Position numbers and translations under genes: made by a program. The notes beneath the pieces are model-generated. The model ran no database searches. It was not told the DNA's origin and was given only the letters and a program-made list of their open reading frames with translations. From Bugula neritina (lineage: Eukaryota; Bryozoa; Gymnolaemata; Cheilostomatida; Bugulidae), in the NCBI GenBank assembly GCA_964035545.1, contig OZ037765.1, positions 1,709,001-1,766,000 on the forward strand: a stretch of DNA of 57,000 bases, given 5' to 3'. Positions 23,401-48,428 of this stretch are shown one piece after another. Within the stretch, counting starts at the first letter, position 1, and the number at the start of each line of letters is the position of its first letter.

Positions 23401-26400
23401 TGGGAAATGTCTAACTGGGATGAAACCTAGCAGTCAAAGGCATCTTTGAAAAAGCAAGTTGAATGGCACAGCACAAAATATACTAGAAAGTAGAAAGTGT
23501 ATCAGCATTTTGCATTTATTTCAGGCCAAATGTTAGTCTGAGTTAATTGAGTTTAGTCATTGAACTGCATGTGATGGGAAATTAGCAGTCATGTTACCAA
23601 TATTTTCAATAATTTACAATAATTGGTATTTGCATGACAATAACTCGCATCAGTGAAATCATAATTTGTATTGGTAGGGTAGGAGCAGCCGTGGTCTAGG
23701 GGTTAAAGCGTTTGCTTTGTGAACACGAAGTCATGGGTTCGAACCCCGACAAAGGCCATTGGTGATGTTAGGAAGAGCATCCAGTCATAATTGCTCCTGT
23801 GCCTCTTTTGAACAAGTCCTTAGCCCGTTCTAATAAAAACTCTTTCCAACAGGGGATTCTCACAGCAACTATAAACTTGCGTGAGTATTGGTAGGGTAGT
23901 ATTTGGTATTTGTATGGAAATATATAAGGGGTATTAGTATTGGTATTAGATGAAACCTAAGTTACAAGGATGCTGTGACATGATACCTACTATTTCATAG
24001 CTAGGTCATCACGAGATTTTTCTAGAAACATGCTTTTAGAAATGAACAAGTGATATGAATTTCTTGGCTGACGTGCTCATTCACTGCTTTAAGATAGGCT
24101 TTCAGCGTCGACTAGAATTGATGAATTAACAGGCAGTGTTTTACTGTTTCAGAAGACTGAACTATATATATATACTTAGTTGATAGTAGACTGTTTCTTT
24201 GGTTCTTTTAAGATCTTTAGCCAACACATGAGGAAGAAATTCACATGTTGATGAAGAGTAGTCAGTTTTAGTATTCACACTATCATAATTATTTAATACT
24301 TTGCTTAGTAATTATCAACAAGTTATCATTTTCATTAGCAGACAACATTGTAGCGCGCAGTCTTTTTCTACTTCTCAGATCAATCTGGCGTCTTTCCATG
24401 GTCTTATTGACATGAGATCGATTTGAGTTCGAGCTCCACAGACCGACCAGCTCAAATTGACGGAGATCGATCTTTGGCGTCTTTCCATCGATCGATCTCA
24501 CTGAGATCGATCCATGGAAAGCCGGTGAATTGCTCCTGTGCCTCATCCAAATTAAAAGTCCTTAGCCCGCTTTAACAAAAACCTCTTCCATCAGGGGTTT
24601 CTCACAGGGATAGTGACTATAAACTTCCGTGAGTGAGTTTTTATTGTTTTTGCATTCAGACACAAGATGGATTAAAATTGGGTCATGTTGGCTGGTTCAA
24701 CATTATTTGAATGAAATCATAAAAAAAGTTTCCCCGGTCATACCAATTATTTTACCTGACAGCTGATTTTTAGATTAAATTGTAAATCGTATATCAATGT
24801 TAATATAGAAGCGAGGTTTTTTAATGGTGATCACTGTTTAAATGAAAATAGCTGTGACTCGAGTTATAAGTAATAATTTTGATACTCAATAGATTAAATT
24901 TGGGAAAATTTTCTATGATGAGGCTTTGCTATGGGTATATCCAAGTAAAAATACTGTGTAATAACTTAAACTGTCTAATTCCAAAGCAGATGTCTACTCA
25001 GCATTACTAAAGAGTATCAGATAACATGAGTTCTTATAACAATACAAAATATTTTTTACACAATGCTAAAGCGAATCTGTTTTCATCATGGCCTATACAA
25101 GCGTGCCATTGTATTTCTAACATGTATCTAGCCATGTAGAATAATGTATACTTATTCAAATTGCTTAATAGATAGATTAGATTACGTGTAATATAAAACA
25201 TACCTTTCACTACTTAGAAGATGGGACAAGTATACAACTTATATTTTAAACTAGCAGTCGGTGTCATCCGAGATAGACGCTTCCCAGTTAGAAGCTATTT
25301 ATATATTTTGGTACAATATATATTCTATGTGCAATTTATTTGAATGTTATTGAAATATATGTGTATTTAAATAAAATTGAATCAATTGCTTGTTATTTAG
25401 CACATATAAATAAATTCCTTTGATCTGCATCAACTTCTTAATTTTGCATTTACTATACTTCTTGTTGTTTGAAAGAATATTTTGTTGATAAGTATTCATT
25501 AAAGATAATATCTATTAATAATGTACTACTACTTTTTTCCATACACATTTCCATGAAAATGGGAATACTATCCCAGATAATTTGTATGAGCTATTATAGC
25601 TATTATAAGCTATAGCTATTTAGTAATCAATGCAACATTTATATAGGTATGTTACTATATGTAATTGCACCAAAATAAAAATAGCGTCTAACTGGGAAGC
25701 GTCCATCTGGGATGAAACCTAGCAGTCAAAGGCATCTTTGAAAAAGCAAGTGTGCCAGTTTACTTCATTTAGTACACACCCGCAAATTATGACCTAACAT
25801 TAAAGTTTGCTCAAAATCCATTGAAATTTACTATACATGGTATTTTTATGTGCTGGTTTTAACTACGCATAACAGAAAAGGCTGGGAGGGAATTCCCCAA
25901 CATTAAATCACAGGTCATTGTCATATGCATTTAATATTCTATATGTTCGACCGTAACCAAAACTAGCTGAATAATTAAGGAAAAACATGGGAAATGAAGC
26001 AAAATTAAAAAGAACTTTGATTATTTAGGTGTATTTATTGGTGTTTTGCTAGTTTTGGCCAAAAAAACTATGTTCATTACCAGCTAAATTGTGAAAAATA
26101 GCCAAAAACTGAAGATTTCGAGTGTGTACTAAATTGAGTAAAATGACCCAAGTTGAATGGCACAGCACAAAATATACTAGAAAGTAGAAAGTGTATCAGC
26201 ATTTTGCATTTATTTCAGGCCAATTGTTCGTCTGAGTTAATTGAGTTTAGTTATTGAACTGCATGTGATGGGAAATTAGCAGTCATGTTACCAATATTTT
26301 CAATAATTTACAATAATTTGTATTTGCATGACAATAACTCGCATCAGTGAAATAATAATTTTTATTGGTAGGGTAGTAATTGGTATTTGTATGGAAATAT

Positions 26401-28365
26401 ATAAGGAGTATTAGTATTGGTATTAGATGAAACCGAAGTTACAAGAATGCTGTGACATGATACCTACTATTTCATAGCTAGCTCATCACGAGATTTTTCT
26501 AGAAACATGCTTTTAGAAACGAACAAGGGATAGGAATTTCTTGGCTGACATGCTTATTCACTGCTTTTAGATAGGCTTTCAGCGCTAACTAGAATTGATG
26601 AATTAATAGGCAATGTTTTGCTATTTCAGAAGACTGAACTATATATATATACTTAGTTGATAGCAGACTGTTTCTCTGGTTCTTTTAAGATCTTTAGCCA
26701 ACGCACGAGGAAGAAATTCACCGACTAGTGCTAAAAGTAATGCCTTATTCACACTACAGCTCAAAGTAATGCCCTGTTCACACAACAGAACTTACCCAGA
26801 ATTCATATGCTAAGATTATAGTCGGCTTAACATCATTTCTTCATGCTACTCTGAGACAGCTGCTGCACAGATTAAGTTGATGAAGAGTAGTAAATGTTAG
26901 TATTAACACTAACCATGTGTAGCATGGGCTAATAAGCTAACAAACTGGATTACTGGGAGAGCATAGGATTAGTGACTCAATAGCAGTCTAACACTGCACT
27001 ACATATATTACAGGAGTAAGAGGAACTAAAGGGGAGCCGGGTAAAGATGGAAACCCTGGTAAAGATGGAGAGCTCGGTAAAGATGGACTCCCTGGTAAAG
27101 ATGGAGAGCCTGGCAAAGATGGAAGCCCTGGCAAAGATGGAAGCCTTGGTAGAGATGAAAAAGTTAACCTCCATGGTAAGTTATCATGGTGGTTAGTTAA
27201 TTAGATTATTACAACTTAATCTGTGCAGCAGCTGTCTCAGAGTAGCATGAAGAAATGATGTTAAGCCGACTATAATCTTAGCATATGAATTCTGGGTAAG
27301 TTCTGTTGTGTGAACAGGGCATTACTTTGAGCTGTAGTGTGAATAAGGCATTACTTTTAGCACTAGTCGGTATAATACTTCGGGCTACACCATTTGCACA
27401 TGAATATCAGAAGATTCAAACCAAATTTGTTTTTTTCTAAGGTCAAGGTCAAGATGAAATCTCTAGGAAGGGAAAATCTACTGATGGAACTCCAAATTCT
27501 TCAACTTCGAGATTGTTCAGTTTTAAGAAAAGTAAAGGAGATTCAGGAGTGGATGAAAGTGTTGGCCCCCCTGTACCAGTTGGAAAAATTAGTGCCAAAC
27601 CGAGAAAGATTCCCAAAAAGCTGAAAGGTGCTGTTGAATCAGTTGCTAGTGTAGGGAATACTGAAAGTGGTTCTGTATTCACAAGATGGGGTAGTAGTGA
27701 CTGTGGAGAGGAGTCAGATAGAATATATGAAGGCAAGCTACATAAAACTAGCTATATTTAACAACTACATGAAATGACATATCAAATGTAAAAAATGTCA
27801 AATACTTTCATAATCTTTTGAGAATGTTGTTAAAAGATTTTTTTAGGCTTTGTAGGCGGGTCTTGCAATGAGGGAGGTACAGGGGGCGGGACAAACTTTC
27901 AGTGTCTGCCTCTGATTGGTCCACAGTATTATCCAGAAAGTATAGAGAATGAGTTGTGGTACGGTTCCTGGATAAATGGACCTGAATACCAGAGTTATGA
28001 CTCACAGCTTTATTCTGACATGCCGTGTGCTAGATGTTACACCAAGACGCGGTCGGCTTTCTTGATGATTCCAGCTAAGAGAGATTGTCTTTCTGGGTGG
28101 ACAAAGGAGTACGAAGGTAAAAACCTAAGGCTAAATAGCTGAAATGGTAATAGAGTTGTTGTGTATCTATAGACTGTAGGTGTGGAATTTGAGACTTGTG
28201 TTCTAGTGCATGGTATAGGCCACTATTGATACTTTTATATTTTAAGCAATTATTTTCACTAGCGCTCGGGCGCGAGCACACAGCCACACACACACGCACA
28301 CGCACATGCACACGCACACGCACACGCACACGCACACGCACACACACACGCACACACACACACAA

Positions 28366-28396
<31 letters not shown>

Positions 28397-28824
28397 TGAA
28401 CGCACGCACAAACATGCTCACGCATGCACAAACATGCACACGCACACACACACACACACACACACCACACAAATGTGCACACACACATGCACACACACAC
28501 ACATGCACACACAAACATGCACATGCACACACCACACACACACACACCCGCACACACACACACACTCGCACACACGCACACACACACACACACCTTATTG
28601 ATGGAGAATTTTGTATACTTATAGGGTACTTAATGACCCCTCAAATAGACCACCCCCACCCTGGCACGTACGAATGTGTGGACGCCCACACTAAATATGA
28701 ACGAGGACGAGAAACAGATTTCTTTCACTTTGTTAGAGCTTCATGCGACGAAGATGGATACACGGAGAGTGGTCTTCTTTATTCCCCCAATAAGAATCTA
28801 GCCTGTGTAGTCTGTACAAAGTAG
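20458..28824 (+). CDS. Collagen-like unit C: type II membrane protein with coiled coil, collagen and short-chain collagen C4-type domain
   Basis: Exons 20458-20545, 21039-21214, 21778-21862, 27014-27175, 27442-27732, 27847-28116 and 28625-28824 join without phase conflict to 423 residues. Order: cytoplasmic start; membrane segment (LTFSVALTALFVMQSLLHL); coiled coil (RISELERSNLELEERL); the LLEDP linker exon; 16 Gly-X-Y triplets (mostly GKDG); a basic Ser-rich linker (RKIPKKLKG); then a Cys-rich C-terminal domain. That domain has the hallmarks of the sponge/cnidarian/mollusc short-chain collagen C4 family: VFTRWG...C, GGGTNFQCLPL, EYQSYDS, MPCARCYTKTRS, LMIPAKRDCLSGWT, EYEGYLMT, YECVD and the terminal LACVVCTK. 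It is presumably an extracellular or pericellular trimer. Oddities: the fifth intron starts with GC (AAG/GCAAGC at 27733), the third intron is 5.15 kb and full of repeats, the collagen exon lies between perfect inverted repeats, and a CA microsatellite precedes the last exon. Confidence 0.88.
22155..22365 (+). mobile_element. tRNA-derived SINE, older copy
   Basis: It has a tRNA-like head (TCTAGGGGGTAAAGC, then box-B-like GGTTCAAGCCC at 22199-22209), followed by the same body as 23683-23885 (GTTAGGAAGAGCATCCAGTC, CTCCTGTGCCTCA). It ends near CTTCCGTGAGTGAG. Its 3' half forms the left end of the segmental duplication. Confidence 0.8.
22980..23427. mobile_element. hAT-like MITE, copy with damaged left end
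   Basis: The interior and right end (CTGGGATGAAACC, followed by TAGCAGTC) match the copy at 25260-25719. The outer left inverted repeat is missing. In its place, TAGCAGTC is followed by AAAGGCA, the same bases that follow the right-hand target duplication. Confidence 0.8.
23683..23885 (+). mobile_element. Full-length tRNA-derived SINE, 203 bp, with target duplication and empty site
   Basis: It is flanked by the 14-bp direct repeat TATTGGTAGGGTAG (23669-23682 and 23886-23899). The tRNA head shows A-box-like TGGTCTAGGGGTTA (23692-23705) and B-box GGTTCGAACCC (23736-23746), which would drive RNA polymerase III. The body carries GAAGAGCATCCAGTC and CTCCTGTGCCTC. The duplicated region at about 26365 has a single copy of the target and no insert. 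Confidence 0.92.
24330..24530. other. GATC-rich palindromic patch at the duplication junction
   Basis: About eight GATC tetramers occur in 135 bases. 24481-24500 and 24502-24521 form a 20-bp hairpin with one mismatch and a one-base loop (CTTTCCATSGATCGATCTCA type). A second CGTCTTTCCATGG copy lies at 24389-24401. Base composition is unlike the AT-rich surroundings. It is probably a foldback element remnant. Confidence 0.6.
25260..25719. mobile_element. hAT-like MITE, intact copy, 460 bp
   Basis: Flanked by the 8-bp direct repeat TAGCAGTC (25252-25259 and 25720-25727). Left end GGTGTCATCC(G)AGATAGACGC and TTCCCAGTTAGA; the right end on the other strand reads GGTTTCATCCCAGATGGACGC and TTCCCAGTTAGACGC. 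This gives inverted repeats of about 35 bp. There is no transposase ORF. Confidence 0.9.
25751..26148. mobile_element. Second MITE type, 398 bp, with about 30-bp inverted ends
   Basis: Left end TGTGCCAGTTTAC and TTCATTTAGTACACACCCG; the right end on the other strand reads GGGTCATTTTACTC and AATTTAGTACACACTCG. CAAG is present on both sides (25747-25750, 26149-26152) but only once at the empty site in the sister duplicate (23463-23466 region), so CAAG is the likely target duplication. No ORF. The superfamily is not assigned. Confidence 0.8.
26720..26879. repeat. Left arm of a perfect 160-bp inverted repeat around the collagen exon
   Basis: It is the exact reverse complement of 27212-27371 (coordinate sums are constant at 54091 with no gap). 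The arm itself contains two tandem variants of AAAGTAATGCC(T/C)T(A/G)TTCACAC. In the sister duplicate the arm is absent at the matching point (about 24238), so it was inserted after the duplication. Confidence 0.93.
27212..27371. repeat. Right arm of the perfect 160-bp inverted repeat
   Basis: Reverse complement of 26720-26879. It lies 36 bases after the donor of the collagen exon and ends 70 bases before the next acceptor. The two arms enclose 332 bases that contain the whole exon 27014-27175. Confidence 0.93.
28276..28593. repeat. CA microsatellite with ACG/AACA interruptions
   Basis: About 320 bases of impure (CA)n in the last intron of collagen unit C, ending about 30 bases before the acceptor of exon 28625-28824. 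It is the source of several long spurious ORFs. Confidence 0.97.
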
Positions 28825-29866
28825 TTGTGTTGGAGCGTATAGAGTTTTTATTATATTATTAGGTTTTTAATTTATTGTGTTTTTAAAATTGCAGTATTAT
28901 AATAATTTTTACAACTTTTATTGTTTTGGTGTTAGACTTGGTCTGTTTTAAACATATGCTTCACTTTTATTTCTCTAAAACCTTCTCATGCTTTAGAAAC
29001 CAGCAGACAATAGTTTAAATTTCCTGCTATTATTTAGTTATATAAAGATGACTTGTTTTTTTAAGTTTAGATTTGATAAGTGATATAAAGAATGCTGTAA
29101 GAGCTTTAGCTATGTAATTGAAGATTTTTAAAAAATTGAAAACTCTATACTTTATATTTGCAGACTTTGCTTTATTTAAAATTGTTATAGTCTTCAAAAA
29201 GCTCCAAACATCTGGTAGGAAAACTGTACTTAATAATGTCATTGAGTTAGTACTAACATGAATGACTCATCTGGTAATACTCGAAGCTATAGTGAAATGT
29301 TTGTGTAATGCTTTTAACTCCGTTGTTACTATATATTCCTAAAGGCAGTCCTTGGTCAAATGGACTTGCACAGAAAGCCTGAGATTTTAAACTACAGGTG
29401 ATATTTTTTGATTTAGTCTTCAATTTTGGTTCACTATATAAACTAACAAGTGATTTGTAATTTATGCTTCTATAGCTGAACTGTTTTGCTTGCAGTAACT
29501 GCAACAACTTAAGTTATTTATAAGTGTAACTTTCCAATGCTTTGGAAAAAAGGTTTTTTTTTTGGTTTAGCAAAATTACAATGCAAAAGTTGTTTTACTG
29601 CATACGAGATCTTTTGAAAATGAGGCGTAACAATATTCGTATTTCATAAATGCATGACATAGTTGTAACAACTCAAGTGAAATTAAATGTAGAAGATGGT
29701 TTTCAGTATATTTCAAGAGTATGTAGTTTTAGAAATGAAACTGGGACAAACAATGAGCAGCCAAAACTATTGAGCAAAACAATATGTTATATATAGAATA
29801 TGGAGTAATATTAAGTAGAAGTGACACCAGAGAACAGGTGTGTATCAGGTGACATCTATGAGTCAT
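28825..29866. other. 3' UTR of collagen unit C and convergent intergenic space
   Basis: AT-rich, with no coding exon. The stretch 29750-29866 resembles 48305-48428 behind the second ABCC5-like gene and is therefore probably the conserved 3' UTR of the ABCC5-like gene. Confidence 0.6.
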
Positions 29867-45113
<15,247 letters not shown>

Positions 45114-45929
45114 CCTCAGAGCAACTAGAACCTAGCAACTCTGCACTACACTTACAAGCTACCTTCCACCAAGTGACTTTGTGAGACCTACACTAAAAGT
45201 GCAGTAGCAGCTAGAGATTGTGTGTTGTTTTGTTTATGTTAAACCAATGGTATTCTTTGCATGATTGAATGGTAACTAATGCGTAAAGCTTCAAAATATT
45301 AACGCACTACTTTCTTATTTGATTTCAAAATATTGCGCCCAAAACTTTATTTAATCACATCTTTTTTAATAGCTTTTGTTCTTTAGTCAGAATTGTGCTT
45401 CAACTTACTTAGTAAAATAATAAGAGTGTAAAACACTGCTGAGCATTAAATTGTAGCAATTCAAACTAAAAAAATTTTAAGCTACTTGTATATAATCACA
45501 CACAGATATGACTTGGTTGAACAGTCTACAGTTAGTCTAGTTGAATCCGTAACCCTAACAGAGATCTGCAAATACAAACCATAATAGGATATTTAGCATT
45601 GGAAAAGAAGCTGCTGGTTTAAATGAATATTTTGATAGTTACTTTTAGTAATCTTATAGTTATGTTAACTTTACGAAAGAGTTAACAAAAAAAGTTAGAA
45701 AAGAAACTATTTTAATAACAAAATGAAACTAGTTTGAATATGATTTACTCATGCACAGCAAATATTATAATGCAAAGCAAAGAAATGTAAAACTTTAAAT
45801 TTACCTCCTAGCAGTTATGCTTGTTAAACCTCTCAAACTCTTTTAAAGCTATTTTACAAAGCTTTCTATCAACTGGCTTTTCTGGTTGCCTTGAATCTAC
45901 TGACCAGCCCAAATGTGTTGTGTCTACCC
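45114..45929. other. 5' flank of ABCC5-like gene 1
   Basis: AT-rich with no ORF of note. It should contain the promoter of gene 1, but no convincing core motif was found. Confidence 0.5.
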
Positions 45930-46244
45930 TTAAGCCCTGGCCACACGATCGTGAGAATCACACGAAATCGTCTATTTGACACGAAAAAACATTCGTACGA
46001 GAAAATTTGAGGGAATTCAAACGAAATCGTCATCGTTGGGTGTGCACAACGATGACGATGGACGAAAAATCACAATCGACGATAAGTACCATTTGATTGG
46101 TCAATAGAATTTTAGCAACAGTGATTATTTCATTTCTACTAAGTTTCTCTATTTGGCAATGTTCTGCTGCTTGTATCTCGTGCAAGACTCATTCACGGAC
46201 TAATAAAAATGACTTGTTGCCATCAAAGTGGTATATATTAAGAG

Positions 46245-46246
<2 letters not shown>

Positions 46247-46308
<62 letters not shown>
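46247..46308. repeat. TA microsatellite, left of the Penelope-like fragment
   Basis: About 62 bases of pure (TA)n directly abutting the Penelope-like fragment. A second run (46863-46930) lies on the other side. Confidence 0.95.
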
Positions 46309-46312
<4 letters not shown>

Positions 46313-46360
46313 GAAATGAAATGAGATTTGATTAATATAATGGCATTTATTACTAGTAGT

Positions 46361-46600
46361 TTCGTACACATCGTACACATCTGGACCTTAAAAGACAAAG
46401 GTCTGGATTTTACCATATCCTGGAAAATTCTCAGAAAAACTCAACCATACAACAACAACACTAAAATCTGTCAGCTATGCTCATGGGAAAAATTTTTCAT
46501 TCTTTATAAGCCACAGTTGTCTTCCCTCAATAAGCGCTATGACTTTTTATCCATATGCAGACATAGTAGTAAATTTCTACTCAAGAATGCTGTAACATAG
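46361..46600 (+). pseudogene. C-terminal fragment of a Penelope-like element protein (GIY-YIG endonuclease tail)
   Basis: About 80 residues ending in a stop: IWTLKDKGLDFTISWKIL, then KICQLCSWEKFFIL, LNKRYDF and CRHSSKFLLKN. The spacing of the CxxC, the EK pair, LNKR and CRH matches the region after the GIY-YIG core of Penelope-like and related retroelement proteins, as I remember those families. The reverse transcriptase and the GIY-YIG core itself are missing, so it is dead. A profile search would settle the family. Confidence 0.65.
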
Positions 46601-46702
46601 CCAATTAATTACAATGCTACCTTTTTGTTATATTTTGATCTTCTAGCTTTAATCTGTGTATATTTACATATTACATTATTTATAGTTGTAAGCAATCATA
46701 GT

Positions 46703-46763
46703 GGCTAATTTATCTGACGAGTGCACATCGTTCTTGTGTACGAAACTACTAGTAATAAATGCC
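46703..46763 (+). ncRNA. Hammerhead ribozyme (type I, Penelope-like-element type)
   Basis: All core elements are present in order. Stem I 5' strand is GGC-TA-ATTTAT (46703-46713, TA bulged), core CTGACGA (46714-46720), stem II GTGCACA (46721-46727) pairing with TGTGTAC (46735-46741), and core GAAA (46742-46745). Stem III ACT/AGT has an ACT triloop (46745-46753). The cleavage triplet is GTA, with cut after A46754, and the stem I 3' strand is ATAAATGCC (46755-46763). Stem II pairs at 7 of 7 positions (one G-U); stem I pairs 6+3. The very short stem III is typical of retroelement hammerheads, which often cleave best as dimers. Confidence 0.88.
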
Positions 46764-46859
46764 ATTATATTAATCAAATCTCATTTTATTTCTTCTAATG
46801 TTTACGCTCTAGATTTATTTCTATAGAGCACTCTAGTAACGTTTTATAAACACTCATTT

Positions 46860-46862
<3 letters not shown>

Positions 46863-46930
<68 letters not shown>
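46863..46930. repeat. TA microsatellite, right of the Penelope-like fragment
   Basis: About 68 bases of pure (TA)n, directly following the 3' sequence of the Penelope-like fragment and still inside the TTAA element. Confidence 0.95.
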
Positions 46931-46931
<1 letters not shown>

Positions 46932-47410
46932 TGCACGCCAAATAATTACTACAAATTTCAAAAATAGCATAAATTAAGTAGTATTACTATGCCTATTTGC
47001 ATCCAATTTACTAGTCTTACATTTATAGCAACTGTAAAGTATTTTGCGTAAAATAGCTATTGCAAGCATTATTCAATTCATATTCACATGGTAATCACAG
47101 CGAAGCTTAAACTTTATAGCTTTGTATTTACGTGCATGAGTGAGTTTTAATTTTTTTTTAATTTTATATGCATAAAAAATGTTTTTAAAAACTTTACCAA
47201 AACTAAAAAAATGTACACATAAAATACCAAAAAAATAACAAAAATAGCAAAATTTTTCCTTTTTAACTTATATAAACTTGCGGTACCAATCTCGGCATAA
47301 TGACTTTTCGTTTAAACGATCATGTGGCTGGTCAATACGAAAAGATAACTCACGAATAATCGTCACACGAGTTTCGTGTCATTCTCACTATCGTGTGGCC
47401 AGGGCTTTAA

Positions 47411-48428
47411 CCTTAATCTAGCCAAACATCGGCAAACAAAGGAACAGCATAAGTTTCAGCTGCACTAAATACAATTCTTAAGCTATAGCTGGATATCGTA
47501 TGCTATGGAGCTAGTAGGCCCTCTTTTGGTAACTTGAGCGTACATACCTTTGCAGTAAGCATTTTGAAAAAATTGTGAATATAGATAGATTAAATCGCTC
47601 CTTTGTCATGTAAATTGCTAGCTATGAAAGTTGGGAATGAAAATGCCCTAATTTCCACACCTCATTGTGTCAGTTTGCCCATAGATTTTCTTGACATTAT
47701 ACAAACTGTAAAACCCTTGTTTGAAAGAGGTAGCGAAGCTATAGTTACAATTTGTTGTCCAAATAATTAAATCAGTTTTACAAACCTAAAAACTTTAGAG
47801 CACCATATACTAGCTCATCTCTTTTGTTTTGCTTTGATGAATATCCAATCTGAATAATTTGAACAGTATAAATTTTTTTAAATTCAATATAAACTTTAAC
47901 TGACTGTTTATAAAACTCGTACAATCATTAATACAGAAAAATAATTTTCAAAAAGTTTTTTTTTACTTGTTTGAATTTGTGACAAATGATTAGTTACATA
48001 GTGTAAAATCTGAATGGTTCCAATCAAAGACACATGTACTGTTTACATTCTTATTCTCATCATGACTCCGTTTAACTGTGAATTTTGTGGTTTGAGGTTT
48101 TTGAGAAGAGAATAGAAACATCTCAAGTTGGCTGAAGCAATTTATGATCTTTGCAGCTGATATTGGTGAATTTTGTTTTAAGTTCTTTATCATTCTATGG
48201 GAAGAATACTCCAACACAAGTTGATAATATTAAGAATTCTTAGTATATTTATTAGTTGTATGCATCAACAGGATGAATTTGTATAAGAAGTAGAACTTGC
48301 ACAAACAATTAGCAGCCAAAACTATTGAGCAAAACAATGAATAGAGAGTTATATATAGAATATGGAGTGACATTGAGTAGAGGTGACACCAGAGAACAGG
48401 TGTGTATCTGGTGACATCTATGAGTCAT
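47411..48428. other. Spacer between the TTAA element and ABCC5-like gene 2
   Basis: No coding exon. The last 120 bases before 48428 resemble the sequence downstream of gene 1's stop codon (29750-29866), suggesting a shared 3' UTR inherited through the tandem duplication. Confidence 0.6.

Larger units (their letters stand above)
22253..24290. repeat. Segmental duplication, left copy (in intron 3 of collagen unit C)
   Basis: Nearly base-for-base similar to 24527-26927. It begins in the SINE body and ends near TTGATGAAGAGTAGT...CACACTA. Differences include a SINE present only here (23683-23885) and the 398-bp element and inverted-repeat arm present only in the right copy. Confidence 0.88.
24527..26927. 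repeat. Segmental duplication, right copy
   Basis: Pair of 22253-24290. It carries an intact hAT-like MITE (25260-25719), a second type of MITE (25751-26148) and one arm of a 160-bp inverted repeat (26720-26879). It lacks the SINE. Confidence 0.88.
46308..46860 (+). mobile_element. Truncated Penelope-like retroelement with inverted 5' piece and ribozyme-bearing 3' end
   Basis: The left 60-odd bases (46308-46370) are the reverse complement of 46735-46799 with few changes. Between them lie a coding fragment (46361-46600) and a hammerhead ribozyme (46703-46763). An inverted 5' remnant, a C-terminal endonuclease fragment and a hammerhead in the terminal region together match the known architecture of Penelope-like elements. 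It is nested in the TTAA element and sits between TA runs. Confidence 0.78.
45930..47410. mobile_element. TTAA-flanked DNA transposon relic (non-autonomous), with nested insertions
   Basis: TTAA at 45930-45933 and 47407-47410. The left end reads GCCCTGGCCACACGATCGTG then AGAATCACACGAAA; the right end on the other strand reads AGCCCTGGCCACACGATAGT then GAGAATGACACGAAA. This gives inverted repeats of about 38 bp. A TTAA duplication is typical of piggyBac and Kolobok elements. No transposase is visible. The middle is occupied by a Penelope-like fragment and TA microsatellites. Confidence 0.85.

Noticed and set aside
28075-28824. Long His-Thr and Cys-Val reading frames across the CA repeat
   Set aside because: They are products of the dinucleotide repeat in several frames and both strands. 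The real coding exons here are 27847-28116 and 28625-28824.
46308-46400. A second hammerhead ribozyme in the inverted left piece of the Penelope-like element
   Set aside because: On the minus strand the GAAAC core and stem III are present, but CTGACGA and the 5' half of stem II are missing, so it cannot fold.
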